A stretch of 64,000 nt of DNA from positions 248,001 to 312,000 of the forward strand of contig NZ_JAUOTO010000008.1 in assembly GCF_030546645.1 (NCBI RefSeq), written 5' to 3'. A model generated the notes under the pieces. It was not told the origin of the DNA. It did not search any database and worked only from the letters and a program-made list of their open reading frames with translations. The stretch's first letter is position 1; every line of letters starts with the position of its first letter. Positions 7,985 to 15,972 of the stretch are shown piece after piece. The stretch is from Flavitalea plasmicola (GTDB taxonomy: Bacteria > Bacteroidota > Bacteroidia > Chitinophagales > Chitinophagaceae). A program made the translations under genes and the position numbers.

Positions 7985-8887
7985 ATGAATCCCTTATTGA
8001 TTGCCTGCCTGGTTTCTTTATTCGCCGGCAAGGTTGACCATCTTTCTGCAAAAGCTTCTTTTAGCGCAGAACGAATCGTAGATTCGTTATCACCGACATC
8101 AGATCACTCCGGAAAACGGGTTACATTTTCAGGAGAACCCGTTTTCCGGACTTATACACAACAGATAGCCGGCACTTCTGTCGCCTTCGTCATGGCGCCC
8201 ATACCGGGCAATGGAAAAATTGACTCCTTCTGGATGGAAGAGCATGAAGTCACTTACGAAGAATATGTCCTCTTCCAGGACGAGGCGATGGACAAAGCGC
8301 CCATACCCGATGGGATCACCCGGCCAAGCCCTCCCTATATAGACTTTACGCTGGGCATGGGCAAGACCGGCGGCTTCCCTGCCAACAGCATGAGCCAGTA
8401 TGCCGCCATCATGTACTGCAAATGGCTGTACAAAAAAACGGGCGTATTCTACCGGCTGCCTACGGCCGCCGAATGGGAATATGCCTGCCGGGCCGGATCG
8501 ACCGCTGCCTATCCTTTTGGGGATGACGCAACGCTGCTGCCCCAATTCGGCTGGTTCAACAACAACAGCGGCAATAAATACCATGCAGTAAAAGAGCTGC
8601 GCCCCAATGCCTGGGGACTTTATGATATGCTGGGCAACGTTGCGGAATGGACGCAGGACCCGCTCACCCTGAAAGGAGGCAGTTTCCATGATCCTGCAGA
8701 ACAGCTGCACTGTGAGACCATCCTCCCTTATGACCGCAAATGGAATGCGCGCGACCCGCAGATCCCCAAAAGCAAATGGTGGAATGCAGACGCGCCATTC
8801 ATCGGCTTCCGGATCATACGACCCATGCAGCAGCCGGATGCAGCGGCAGCGGAAGGGTTTTACGACAAGCTATTGATCAGAAAATAA
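7985..8887 (+). CDS. Formylglycine-generating-enzyme (SUMF1)-like secreted protein
   Basis: The 300-residue protein has a signal sequence (about 1-22) and an SUMF1/FGE-sulfatase domain from about residue 60 on. That domain shows EHEVTYEEYVLF, the YRLPTAAEWEYACRAGS block, WGLYDMLGNVAEWTQD, GGSFHD and a C-terminal IGFRIIRP. Such proteins include formylglycine-forming enzymes and gliding/secretion proteins of the GldJ/GldK type; the copper-binding cysteine pair of true FGE is not evident. Between signal and domain, residues of about 29-55 are encoded by two DNA hairpins (8070-8088 and 8108-8150), a repeat inserted in frame. It follows apbE by 16 bp. Confidence 0.85.
   Translation: MNPLLIACLVSLFAGKVDHLSAKASFSAERIVDSLSPTSDHSGKRVTFSGEPVFRTYTQQIAGTSVAFVMAPIPGNGKIDSFWMEEHEVTYEEYVLFQDEAMDKAPIPDGITRPSPPYIDFTLGMGKTGGFPANSMSQYAAIMYCKWLYKKTGVFYRLPTAAEWEYACRAGSTAAYPFGDDATLLPQFGWFNNNSGNKYHAVKELRPNAWGLYDMLGNVAEWTQDPLTLKGGSFHDPAEQLHCETILPYDRKWNARDPQIPKSKWWNADAPFIGFRIIRPMQQPDAAAAEGFYDKLLIRK
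8070..8150. repeat. Two-hairpin repeat element inside a coding sequence
   Basis: An 8-bp perfect stem AACGAATC/GATTCGTT with a 3-base loop (8070-8088) is followed by a 15-bp perfect stem (8108-8122 with 8136-8150, arms TCCGGAAAACGGGTT and its complement) with a 13-base loop. The 57 bases from 8095 match the intergenic copy starting at 42916 at 50 positions without gaps, including the spacer GACATCAGAT. Confidence 0.8.
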
Positions 8888-8929
8888 CCATTGTCATTCA
8901 TTTGTCATTCATTTTAAATTGCAGTTATT

Positions 8930-10258
8930 ATGGATCAGAAACCAGGTTCACCTTATCGCACCAGAAGGGAGTTCGTTAAAGCATCTTCCCTGCTGGCAGG
9001 CAGCATCCTCACCGCACCATTGATCTCGCAGGCTAATTTCTTCTCAGGCGCGCCCGGCGCCATCAGGGTCGCGCTCATAGGCTGCGGCGGCCGTGGCACA
9101 GGAGCCGCGGTACAGGCCCTCAGCACCAAACAAAATGTACAGCTGGTAGCCATGGCAGATGCCTTTAAAGACAGGCTGGACACCAGCTACAACAACATCC
9201 TGGAAGCCCTGGAAGATAAAAAGTCCCGGGTGCAGGTGAAGGAAGAAAATAAATTCACCGGGTTCGACGCCTATAAAAAGGCCATGGCCCTCGCCGACGT
9301 GGTGATCCTCGCCACACCTCCCGGCTTCCGCCCCATCCACTTCGAAGAAGCCGTCAACCAGGGCAAACAGGTGTTCATGGAAAAACCCGTGGCCACCGAT
9401 CCGGCAGGCGTACAACGGGTACTGGCAGCCGCCGAAAAAGCCAAAGCCAAAAAGCTCAACGTCGTGGTGGGGCTGCAACGCCGCTACCAGGCCTCCTACC
9501 GCGAGCTGATCAAACGCGTACATGATGGCGCCATCGGGGAAATAACGTCCGCCCAGGCCTGGTGGAACAACGACGGGGTCTGGGTACACCCACGTCAGGA
9601 CGGCTGGACGGAAATGGAATACCAGATGCGCAACTGGTACTATTTCGTATGGCTTTGCGGCGACCATATCACCGAACAGCATATCCATAACCTCGACGTC
9701 ATCAACTGGGCCATGGAAGCCTACCCCGTACGGGCCCAGGGAATGGGGGGACGCGAAGTGCGGAAAGGAAAGGATTACGGCCAGATCTACGATCATCACT
9801 TCGTGGAGTTCCAATATGGCAACGGCGTCATCCTCAACAGCCAGTGCCGGCATCAGAAAGGTACCATGAGCAAAGTGGACGAGCTCCTCATTGGTACCAA
9901 AGGCCGGGTCTACTGCGACGCCGCCCGCATCGTGGACAACAAAGGGAATGTCATCTATCAATTCGATAAGAAGACGGAGAACCAGCCCTACCAGAATGAA
10001 CATGACGAACTGTTCGAAGCTATTGCAAAAGGGGAATATAAATTCTGGGACGCAGAAAGAGGCGCCCGGAGCACCATGACATCCATCCTGGGTAGAATGG
10101 CTACCTATTCCGGCCAGAACGTGGAATGGGATAAGGCTATCAACTCAGGCATCAATATCATGCCGGCAGCTTACGCTTTCGATGCGACGCCGCCTGTTTT
10201 GCCGGATGCCAGCGGGCTCTATCCGGTGCCCGAGCCGGGCCAGACGAAATTCTTTTAA
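8930..10258 (+). CDS. Gfo/Idh/MocA-family oxidoreductase with Tat signal
   Basis: The 442-residue protein starts with a twin-arginine signal (TRREFVKASSLLAGSILTAP). An NAD(P)-binding Rossmann fold follows (VALIGCGGRGTGAAVQAL), then the EKP motif in VFMEKPVATDPAG and a Gfo/Idh/MocA C-terminal domain (GDHITEQHIHNLDVINWAM). It probably oxidises or isomerises a sugar or related polyol in the periplasm. Two-component Tat-exported sets of this kind often include sugar isomerase-like TIM barrels, and such a gene lies convergently just downstream. The exact substrate cannot be read from the sequence. A perfect bidirectional terminator follows the stop codon. Confidence 0.92.
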   Translation: MDQKPGSPYRTRREFVKASSLLAGSILTAPLISQANFFSGAPGAIRVALIGCGGRGTGAAVQALSTKQNVQLVAMADAFKDRLDTSYNNILEALEDKKSRVQVKEENKFTGFDAYKKAMALADVVILATPPGFRPIHFEEAVNQGKQVFMEKPVATDPAGVQRVLAAAEKAKAKKLNVVVGLQRRYQASYRELIKRVHDGAIGEITSAQAWWNNDGVWVHPRQDGWTEMEYQMRNWYYFVWLCGDHITEQHIHNLDVINWAMEAYPVRAQGMGGREVRKGKDYGQIYDHHFVEFQYGNGVILNSQCRHQKGTMSKVDELLIGTKGRVYCDAARIVDNKGNVIYQFDKKTENQPYQNEHDELFEAIAKGEYKFWDAERGARSTMTSILGRMATYSGQNVEWDKAINSGINIMPAAYAFDATPPVLPDASGLYPVPEPGQTKFF

Positions 10259-10260
10259 TA

Positions 10261-10290
10261 AAAAACGTCCGCCAGCTGGCGGACGTTTTT
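10261..10290. terminator. Bidirectional rho-independent terminator
   Basis: A 30-bp perfect palindrome with core CGTCCGCCAGCTGGCGGACG is flanked by A-runs on one side and T-runs on the other. It sits exactly between the convergent oxidoreductase and TIM-barrel genes, so it can end transcription from both sides. Confidence 0.92.
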
Positions 10291-10295
10291 TTTAT

Positions 10296-11210
10296 TTATT
10301 TAAAACTATCACTCTCCCTATACGCCTGTATCAACGCCATCTCCCCCTCCTTCCCCGGATGGGCATTCCCATGCTCCATGCCCAGTACACCCCGGTAGCC
10401 CTTCTCATAAATATGCTTAAAGATATTCTTATAATCCATCTCCCCCGTGGTAGGTTCGTTGCGCCCGGGGTTGTTTCCTATCTGGAAATAGCCGATCTCA
10501 CTATACGTAAGGTCGATGTTGCGGATGATATTCCCTTCGTTCCGCTGCATATGATACATATCGAAAAGGATCTTGCAGGATGGACTGTTCACCGCCTTGC
10601 AGATCGCATAGGTCTGGTCGGAATGACGGAGGAACAGGTCCGGCGTATCGCTTAAGGGTTCCAGCACCATGACGATCTTGTGCGGCTCCAGGATCTCCAC
10701 GCCCCTGCGTAAAGCATCGATGACATTCCCCGTCTGGATGCCCATCGGCAAATGCCTTTCGAAATCACCCGGCACCACGGTGGTCAGCACTCCTCCGCAT
10801 CGTTTGGAGACTTCCACCGCCTCGCGGCATCCTTTCAGGAATATTTCCAGGTGCTCGGGTTTACCCGCAGCCAGCGTATTGGCGCCATTACCACCCTTAT
10901 CCAATACGAAAACCCCCATCGCCATGCCCAGCCTGGCCAGGGTATCCCCTATCTTCTGTTGTTGCTCGGGCGGCCTGCGGGCCATGCCATTGTCTTCAAT
11001 GCTGCGGAAGCCCTGGTCGTAGGCGAATTTGATCTGATCGATAAAGTCGGCGCCGGCGCTGTTACGGAACATACCGTCGTGCGTACCGTAATTAAGATTG
11101 AAAGGCTGACCAGCTGCTGATTTCCTGTTCTTCTCGGCCAATACACTGGCGCCCGACAGGACGGAGGCGCCGGCAAGCAATGAATGCCGGATAAAATGTT
11201 TGCGTTCCAT
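10296..11210 (-). CDS. Sugar phosphate isomerase/hydroxypyruvate isomerase-like TIM-barrel protein
   Basis: The 304-residue protein has an N-terminal export signal with an arginine-lysine variant of the Tat pattern (ERKHFIRHSLLAGASVLSGA). It is followed by an AP-endonuclease-2/xylose-isomerase-like TIM barrel. Recognisable pieces are DNGMARRPPEQQQKIG, MVLEPLSDTP, KILFDMYHMQRNEGN and GVLGMEHGN, which carry the Glu, Asp, His and Glu residues that bind a divalent metal in this superfamily; the FDMYHMQ stretch is close to hydroxypyruvate isomerases. It is convergent with a Tat-type oxidoreductase and may act on the same class of sugar, an inference from context only. Confidence 0.88.
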   Translation of the reverse strand: MERKHFIRHSLLAGASVLSGASVLAEKNRKSAAGQPFNLNYGTHDGMFRNSAGADFIDQIKFAYDQGFRSIEDNGMARRPPEQQQKIGDTLARLGMAMGVFVLDKGGNGANTLAAGKPEHLEIFLKGCREAVEVSKRCGGVLTTVVPGDFERHLPMGIQTGNVIDALRRGVEILEPHKIVMVLEPLSDTPDLFLRHSDQTYAICKAVNSPSCKILFDMYHMQRNEGNIIRNIDLTYSEIGYFQIGNNPGRNEPTTGEMDYKNIFKHIYEKGYRGVLGMEHGNAHPGKEGEMALIQAYRESDSFK

Positions 11211-11269
11211 AGATCGTTTTATGATGGACTAAGCTAGGGATTTTTTCAGAAAACCCGGTCTCCGAAAGG

Positions 11270-12313
11270 CTAATACTGAAAGAATATCTCCGTAGCCCCA
11301 TAGCCATAACGGGGATGATAGCGGTTGACAAAGCTTTTCACCCTCCGTTTTGCCCTCAGCAGCTCATGGATCTCGTCACGGAGCTTACCGGAACCTACGC
11401 CATGGATGACGATCATGGAAGGCAGGTGATGCGCAAGGGCCAGGTCAAAGTACTTCTCGAAGGTCTGCAGCTGTAAGGTGAGGATCTCGAAGTTATCCAG
11501 GGATGACCATTTTTCGGTGAGTTTTTCAATATGAAGATCCAGCTCCGAACGGGCCGGCTCCAGGTGCTGACGCGCCCGGGAAGCTTCGTAGATCCGGAAT
11601 CCGGAACCCGACAGGATGCCCGTGTCAACGACGGATTCCTCCACCTCTTTATTGGGATAAGTCTCGAAAAGCGGAAAGGAAAAAGTAGCCTCGCCCTTCT
11701 TTTTTATTTCCTCGATCCGGCTGAACACCTGTTTTGCCCTCGGCTTAAGCGAAGTCTCGTAATGATCCGCCTTGCCCTTATCCGGCGTGAGAAGGGAAAA
11801 CTCACATTCGAAAACAGGGTTGTCATTGAGATTGGCAAAAGGAATATCATGGATATAGAAATCCTGGAAAGGATGGATCTGGTTGTCCAGGTCGAATTCA
11901 CTGCTTCCAAAATAGTTCAGGTGATAAGAAAAATGATACCCTGCCTGCGTGTTGTTCACCAGGTGGACCTTCAGGCTTTCCACGACATCGTCCCCGAATT
12001 CGTCGTTGTCGAATACAGGCAGAAAGGTCAGCCACACACCATCCGCCAGTTTGGCGATACGCTCCTTTTTCTGGTTGGGCTGCAGTTTCTCCGGAGGCAG
12101 CTGGTCGACATATTTTTTTGGCTTCTTATCCGGCGGAGGGATTTTTTTTTCCGAGAACCGCTTGAAATAAGGGAAATCCAATTGATCGGTGTAAGCGGGA
12201 AAACGAACGCCACGAACGTCCACCAATACCATTTTGTCATTGAGGATCTCTACTACTTCCCCTTCATCGCTGGAATGCTGGATAACAACCTTGTCCCCTA
12301 CCTGGAATTTCAT
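11270..12313 (-). CDS. DUF2027/Smr-domain protein
   Basis: The 347-residue protein begins with a small beta-rich domain (KFQVGDKVVIQHSSDEGEVVEILND). It then has a lysine-rich linker, a central DUF2027 domain (about 85-230), and a C-terminal Smr domain with DLHIEKL and the signature VIHGVGSGKLRDEIHELL. Smr domains bind or cut nucleic acids, as in the C-terminus of MutS2; no MutS ATPase is present here. This domain order is typical of Bacteroidota. It follows the permease gene by 9 bp on the same strand, so they are probably cotranscribed. Confidence 0.9.
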   Translation of the reverse strand: MKFQVGDKVVIQHSSDEGEVVEILNDKMVLVDVRGVRFPAYTDQLDFPYFKRFSEKKIPPPDKKPKKYVDQLPPEKLQPNQKKERIAKLADGVWLTFLPVFDNDEFGDDVVESLKVHLVNNTQAGYHFSYHLNYFGSSEFDLDNQIHPFQDFYIHDIPFANLNDNPVFECEFSLLTPDKGKADHYETSLKPRAKQVFSRIEEIKKKGEATFSFPLFETYPNKEVEESVVDTGILSGSGFRIYEASRARQHLEPARSELDLHIEKLTEKWSSLDNFEILTLQLQTFEKYFDLALAHHLPSMIVIHGVGSGKLRDEIHELLRAKRRVKSFVNRYHPRYGYGATEIFFQY

Positions 12314-12322
12314 GCTGCGAAG

Positions 12323-14014
12323 CTACGAAATTTTCAATCGGCTCCGCCGGTATCCATAGAGGAAATAGATCACCAGCCCAATGCCCATCCACACAAAGAA
12401 CCAGATCCAGGCAATGGCGCCGATCTCGATCAGCAGGTATGCGCAGAAAAGCACACCCAGTACGGGAATGACAGAATATTTCTTCACTACAGTGGCAATG
12501 GTCGCTACGCCAGCCAGCAGGGTATAAATGATAAAGAGGACCTCCTGAAGATCCACACCGCGGAGATGCTGCAGGGCATTCTCCAGCCGGTTGCGAAAAA
12601 GGAACAGGAACAGCAGGTAGAGAATGGGCACGATCCATTGCCCGTTGATATAAGGCAAGCGGAAACCCTTTTTCGTACTACCCTGGATACGGGGAAGGAA
12701 CAGTACCCCGCCCGACACCAGCACGAAGGCAAACAGGGTCCCGATGCTCGTCAGCTCCGTCATCAGGGAGCTTTCCAGGAAGAGCGTGGGTATGGCCACC
12801 AGCAGCCCGGTGATGATGGTGGAGAACCAGGGCGTTTTAAACTTGGGATGGATCTTCCCGAAAGCTTTTGGCAACAGGCCATCCCGGCTCATGCTCATCC
12901 ATATGCGGGGCTGGCCCAGCTGGAATACCAGCAGCACGCTCGTAGTGGCGACCACGGCGCTGACGGAGATGAAATAACCGATCCATTTCTGATGGACCTC
13001 ATTGAAAACAAAGGCCAGCGGATCGGTGACATTCAGCTTGAAAAAAGGTACCATCCCCGTCAGCACCAGTGCAATGAGAATATACAGCACCGTACAGATC
13101 AGCAGGGAATACAGCATACCCTTGGGAAGATCCCGCTGGGCATTGGTACACTCCTCCGCCGTGGTGGAGATGGCGTCAAAACCGATGTATGCATAAAAGA
13201 CCGCCGACACCCCCTTCAATACCCCGGTGAACCCATTGGGCAGAAAAGGATTCCAGTTGGCTGTCTTGACAAAGAAAAAGCCGATGATGATCACGAGTAT
13301 AATAACGGCGATCTTGAACATCACCATGAAATTGGTGGTCTTCTTACTCTCGGAAATACCGATGTAGGTGATGACGGAGATGATACATACGATAAAGAAA
13401 GCCGGCAGGTTGACAAAGATATGTTTACCCATGATGACGGGAGCGGAATTCCAGGCATCGATGGCCTCACGCCGCGCCTCGTCCAGTGGCAGGTGCGCAG
13501 CAAGGGCCTCCTGTGCTTTAAGATAAGCCGCATGCGCCGTGCTGGGATCTATCACCGTCCAGCCGGGAAGATGGATATTAAAACCTTCCAGCAGATTGTT
13601 GAAATAGCCGCTCCAGGAGATGGCCACGACGATATTGCCGATGGCGTATTCCAGGATAAGGGCCCAGCCGATGATCCAGGCCACCAGCTCGCCGAATGAG
13701 ACATACGCATACGTATAGGCGCTGCCGGCAATGGGGATACGGCTGGCAAACTCAGCATAGCAAAGCGCGGAAAAACCACAGGTAATGGCCGTGAGTACGA
13801 ACAGGAGGGCGATGCCCGGCCCGCCATTATAAGCTGCCGTACCGATGGTGGAGAAGATGCCCGCCCCTACGACGGCAGCAATCCCCATAAAGGTCAGATC
13901 ACGTACGTTCAACACTTTTTTTAATCCCCCGCCACCATGGCCATCCGAGATCCCTTCCGCCGCATCCTTTTGAATTTTTTCCAGTGACTTTTTCCGCAAT
14001 AATGAATTGGACAT
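12323..14014 (-). CDS. APC-superfamily amino acid permease (cationic amino acid transporter-like)
   Basis: The 563-residue integral membrane protein has about 12-14 transmembrane helices. The consensus substrate-binding turn GIAAVVGAGIFSTIGTAA is in the first helix, with IPIAGSAYTYAYVSFGELVAW and AYIGFDAISTTAEECTNAQRDLP further on, all hallmarks of the CAT group (TC 2.A.3.3). It is expected to import amino acids across the inner membrane, probably cationic ones, by proton symport or exchange. Its downstream neighbour on the same strand is the Smr gene, 9 bp away. A very long antisense frame runs opposite, which I regard as a compositional shadow. Confidence 0.93.
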   Translation of the reverse strand: MSNSLLRKKSLEKIQKDAAEGISDGHGGGGLKKVLNVRDLTFMGIAAVVGAGIFSTIGTAAYNGGPGIALLFVLTAITCGFSALCYAEFASRIPIAGSAYTYAYVSFGELVAWIIGWALILEYAIGNIVVAISWSGYFNNLLEGFNIHLPGWTVIDPSTAHAAYLKAQEALAAHLPLDEARREAIDAWNSAPVIMGKHIFVNLPAFFIVCIISVITYIGISESKKTTNFMVMFKIAVIILVIIIGFFFVKTANWNPFLPNGFTGVLKGVSAVFYAYIGFDAISTTAEECTNAQRDLPKGMLYSLLICTVLYILIALVLTGMVPFFKLNVTDPLAFVFNEVHQKWIGYFISVSAVVATTSVLLVFQLGQPRIWMSMSRDGLLPKAFGKIHPKFKTPWFSTIITGLLVAIPTLFLESSLMTELTSIGTLFAFVLVSGGVLFLPRIQGSTKKGFRLPYINGQWIVPILYLLFLFLFRNRLENALQHLRGVDLQEVLFIIYTLLAGVATIATVVKKYSVIPVLGVLFCAYLLIEIGAIAWIWFFVWMGIGLVIYFLYGYRRSRLKIS

Positions 14015-14134
14015 CCACCAGTAGTTTGATTACGGGCGGTAAAATAAGGAAAAAGGTTTACATTTACCCTTTACTCTTCTCCCTCCACCCGGGAATAAGT
14101 CGTCATCCTTTGTCACGTCTTAAATTTCCCGGTC

Positions 14135-14704
14135 ATGAACATACCCATCAGCTATTTTCCCCGGTCGCTATCCCCTGCGCTGAATGATGCTTACCTGGAA
14201 CGCATCCGGGCACGCTCCTTTGCTCCCCGTCAATTCCTGCTGAAAGCCGGCGAGGTATGCAGGCATATCTATTTCGTGGAATCCGGACTGCTTCGATCCT
14301 ACTATCGCCGGGGTAACAAAGAGATCACTTCCTGTTTCGCGCAGGAAGGCGCATTCTGCTGGTCCGCGGAAAGCTTCCTGTGTCAGAAGGAGGGGATAGA
14401 ATACATGCAGGCGGTGGAACCATCCATCGTCTGCATGCTTAGCTATGACAGCCTGCGCTGTATCTGTCTTGACTTTCCTCAGTTCGACCTACTGAAACAG
14501 GAAGTGACCACAAGGCACCTGCTGGACTGCGAAAGTAAAATGCAGGCCATGTGGATGCAGCAGTCTCCCCAACGGCTGGCCTGGTTTGTCCGGCGGTTCC
14601 CCGGGCTGCTGGAAAAGGCCAGGGGTAAACATGTTGCCTCTTACCTGGGTATCACCGAGGTGATGCTTAGCCGCCTGCGGCATCTTCCAGCTGATGACGG
14701 ATAA
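14135..14704 (+). CDS. Crp/Fnr-family transcriptional regulator
   Basis: The 189-residue protein has a cyclic-nucleotide-binding-like beta roll (FLLKAGEVCRHIYFVESGLLRSYYRRGNKE) and a short C-terminal helix-turn-helix (HVASYLGITEVMLSRLRH). It belongs to the large Bacteroidota group of Crp-like regulators that usually lack the residues for cAMP binding and often sit next to the gene they control. Its divergent neighbour is the amino acid permease (120 bp shared upstream region), a candidate target by position only. Its 3' end overlaps by 38 bp the small minus-strand gene at 14667-14942. Confidence 0.88.
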   Translation: MNIPISYFPRSLSPALNDAYLERIRARSFAPRQFLLKAGEVCRHIYFVESGLLRSYYRRGNKEITSCFAQEGAFCWSAESFLCQKEGIEYMQAVEPSIVCMLSYDSLRCICLDFPQFDLLKQEVTTRHLLDCESKMQAMWMQQSPQRLAWFVRRFPGLLEKARGKHVASYLGITEVMLSRLRHLPADDG

Positions 14705-14942
14705 ACCGATGCATCAGCTCCTCTTCGACCTGCAGCACATCCGCCAGCCGTATGATCTCGTTGTAAGTAAATTCCTCCGGATGGACCGCCTTGCCGGCAA
14801 GACACTGGGCGGACAGCTGTATCAGCTTGCCTAGCGCAGGAAGAGGAAAGAGAAGGAAAATATCTCTAAAGCTGCGGATACAGCCGCATTCCAGGCATCT
14901 TCTTATGAAAGCGACCCGCGCTTCGTCCGTGCTGTCTTGCAA
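14667..14942 (-). CDS. Small conserved-looking protein of unknown function
   Basis: A 91-residue protein beginning MQDSTDEARVAFIRRCLECG, with FRDIFLLFPLPALGKLIQL in the middle and EFTYNEIIRLADVLQVEEELMHRFI near the end. The last part has the look of a degenerate helix-turn-helix (short helices with an IxxLADxLxV pattern). I do not recognise a named family. It overlaps the 3' end of the Crp gene on the opposite strand by 38 bp, and the next minus-strand gene starts 1.0 kb away, in front of it. Coding potential is supported by sensible amino acid composition; homology is untested. Confidence 0.6.
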   Translation of the reverse strand: MQDSTDEARVAFIRRCLECGCIRSFRDIFLLFPLPALGKLIQLSAQCLAGKAVHPEEFTYNEIIRLADVLQVEEELMHRFIRHQLEDAAGG

Positions 14943-15000
14943 TTTTTAGCTGAATATACCGGAACCGCCACGGGAAGCCGCGGCCTGATAAGGCCACTTC

Positions 15001-15966
15001 CTAATATTCCCTTTGGACGAGAAAAGCGGCCAGTTGCCGCAAAGGCTCTTTGCGGCGGTCAAGGACGGCGATATCCTCCAGTTGCTGATGAGCAGCCTCC
15101 ATGTACTGCTCCTTCAATTCCCTCGCCCACGCATCGACGCCGCAATCTTCGAAGATCTGTAACATGCCTTCCACCTTCGTAGCTGCGTCGGCGTTTGTAA
15201 GCCGGATCATCTCCCGGCGCTGCGCATCCGTAGCCACTTCCAGCGTCTTGATAAGCAGGAAAGTCTTTTTCCCCGCCACAATATCCCCTCCCACCTGCTT
15301 GCCGAATTTTTCCGGGTCGCCGAATGCATCCAGGTAATCGTCCTGTACCTGGAAAGCCAGGCCCAGGTTCTTCCCGAATTCATAGATATGTTGCTGGTTA
15401 CCCAGACCTGCGCCCCCCAGGATGGCGCCGATCCGGAGACTGGCAGCCAGGAGAACCGAAGTCTTGAGCCCGATCATCCGTTGGTATTCCTTCAGACCCA
15501 CCCGTTCCATACGCTCAAAGTCCATGTCCAGCTGCTGTCCCTCGCAGACCTCCCTGGCCGTCTGGTTATAGATATGCATGATAGGACGGATATGCTGCGC
15601 CTGGATCTTGCTGAGATAATCATAAGCTACCACCATCATCACATCACCCGTCAGCAAAGCCGTTGAAGCGCCGTACTTCTCATGTACCGTGGGCTTGCCC
15701 CGCCGCAAGGGCGCTTTGTCCATGATATCATCGTGTATAAGGGTGAAATTGTGGAAGAGCTCAATGCTGGCCGCCAGATGCCAGGCATCGGGATCGATGT
15801 CACCAAAAAGCTCGTTGCCCATCAGGCAAAGCACGGGCCTTATCCGCTTGCCGCCAATGCCCAGGAAATAATTGGCAGGCTCATATAAAGTGGCGGGATG
15901 AGAAGGAAAATGCTGCGCCTGGAACCTGGCCGTGAATTCCGCCGATAAAGCTTCAAAACTGTGCAT
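15001..15966 (-). CDS. Polyprenyl (geranylgeranyl/farnesyl-type) diphosphate synthase
   Basis: The 321-residue protein carries both aspartate-rich motifs of trans-prenyltransferases: FARM LIHDDIMDKAPLRRG (Asp79, Asp80, Asp83) and SARM FQVQDDYLDAFGD. The N-terminal GGKRIRPVL binds diphosphate. It condenses isopentenyl diphosphate with an allylic diphosphate to give isoprenoids for quinones, carotenoids or lipid carriers; product length cannot be decided by eye. It is the last gene of a minus-strand operon, starting 6 bp after the end of rnr. Confidence 0.93.
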   Translation of the reverse strand: MHSFEALSAEFTARFQAQHFPSHPATLYEPANYFLGIGGKRIRPVLCLMGNELFGDIDPDAWHLAASIELFHNFTLIHDDIMDKAPLRRGKPTVHEKYGASTALLTGDVMMVVAYDYLSKIQAQHIRPIMHIYNQTAREVCEGQQLDMDFERMERVGLKEYQRMIGLKTSVLLAASLRIGAILGGAGLGNQQHIYEFGKNLGLAFQVQDDYLDAFGDPEKFGKQVGGDIVAGKKTFLLIKTLEVATDAQRREMIRLTNADAATKVEGMLQIFEDCGVDAWARELKEQYMEAAHQQLEDIAVLDRRKEPLRQLAAFLVQREY

Positions 15967-15972
15967 GGACGG

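Noticed and set aside
8887..8925. Direct repeat GTCATTCATTT twice before the Tat oxidoreductase gene
   Set aside because: Only two short copies in an AT-rich spacer; could arise by chance.
9044..10003. 319-codon minus-strand frame opposite the Gfo/Idh/MocA gene
   Set aside because: Shadow of a well-supported gene, with the complementary composition (many Val, His, Asp).
11531..13699. 722-codon plus-strand open frame antisense to the permease and Smr genes
   Set aside because: It covers two well-identified minus-strand genes and the gap between them; its translation is rich in His, Gln and Asp with no known motif, as expected for the complement of GC-rich third positions.
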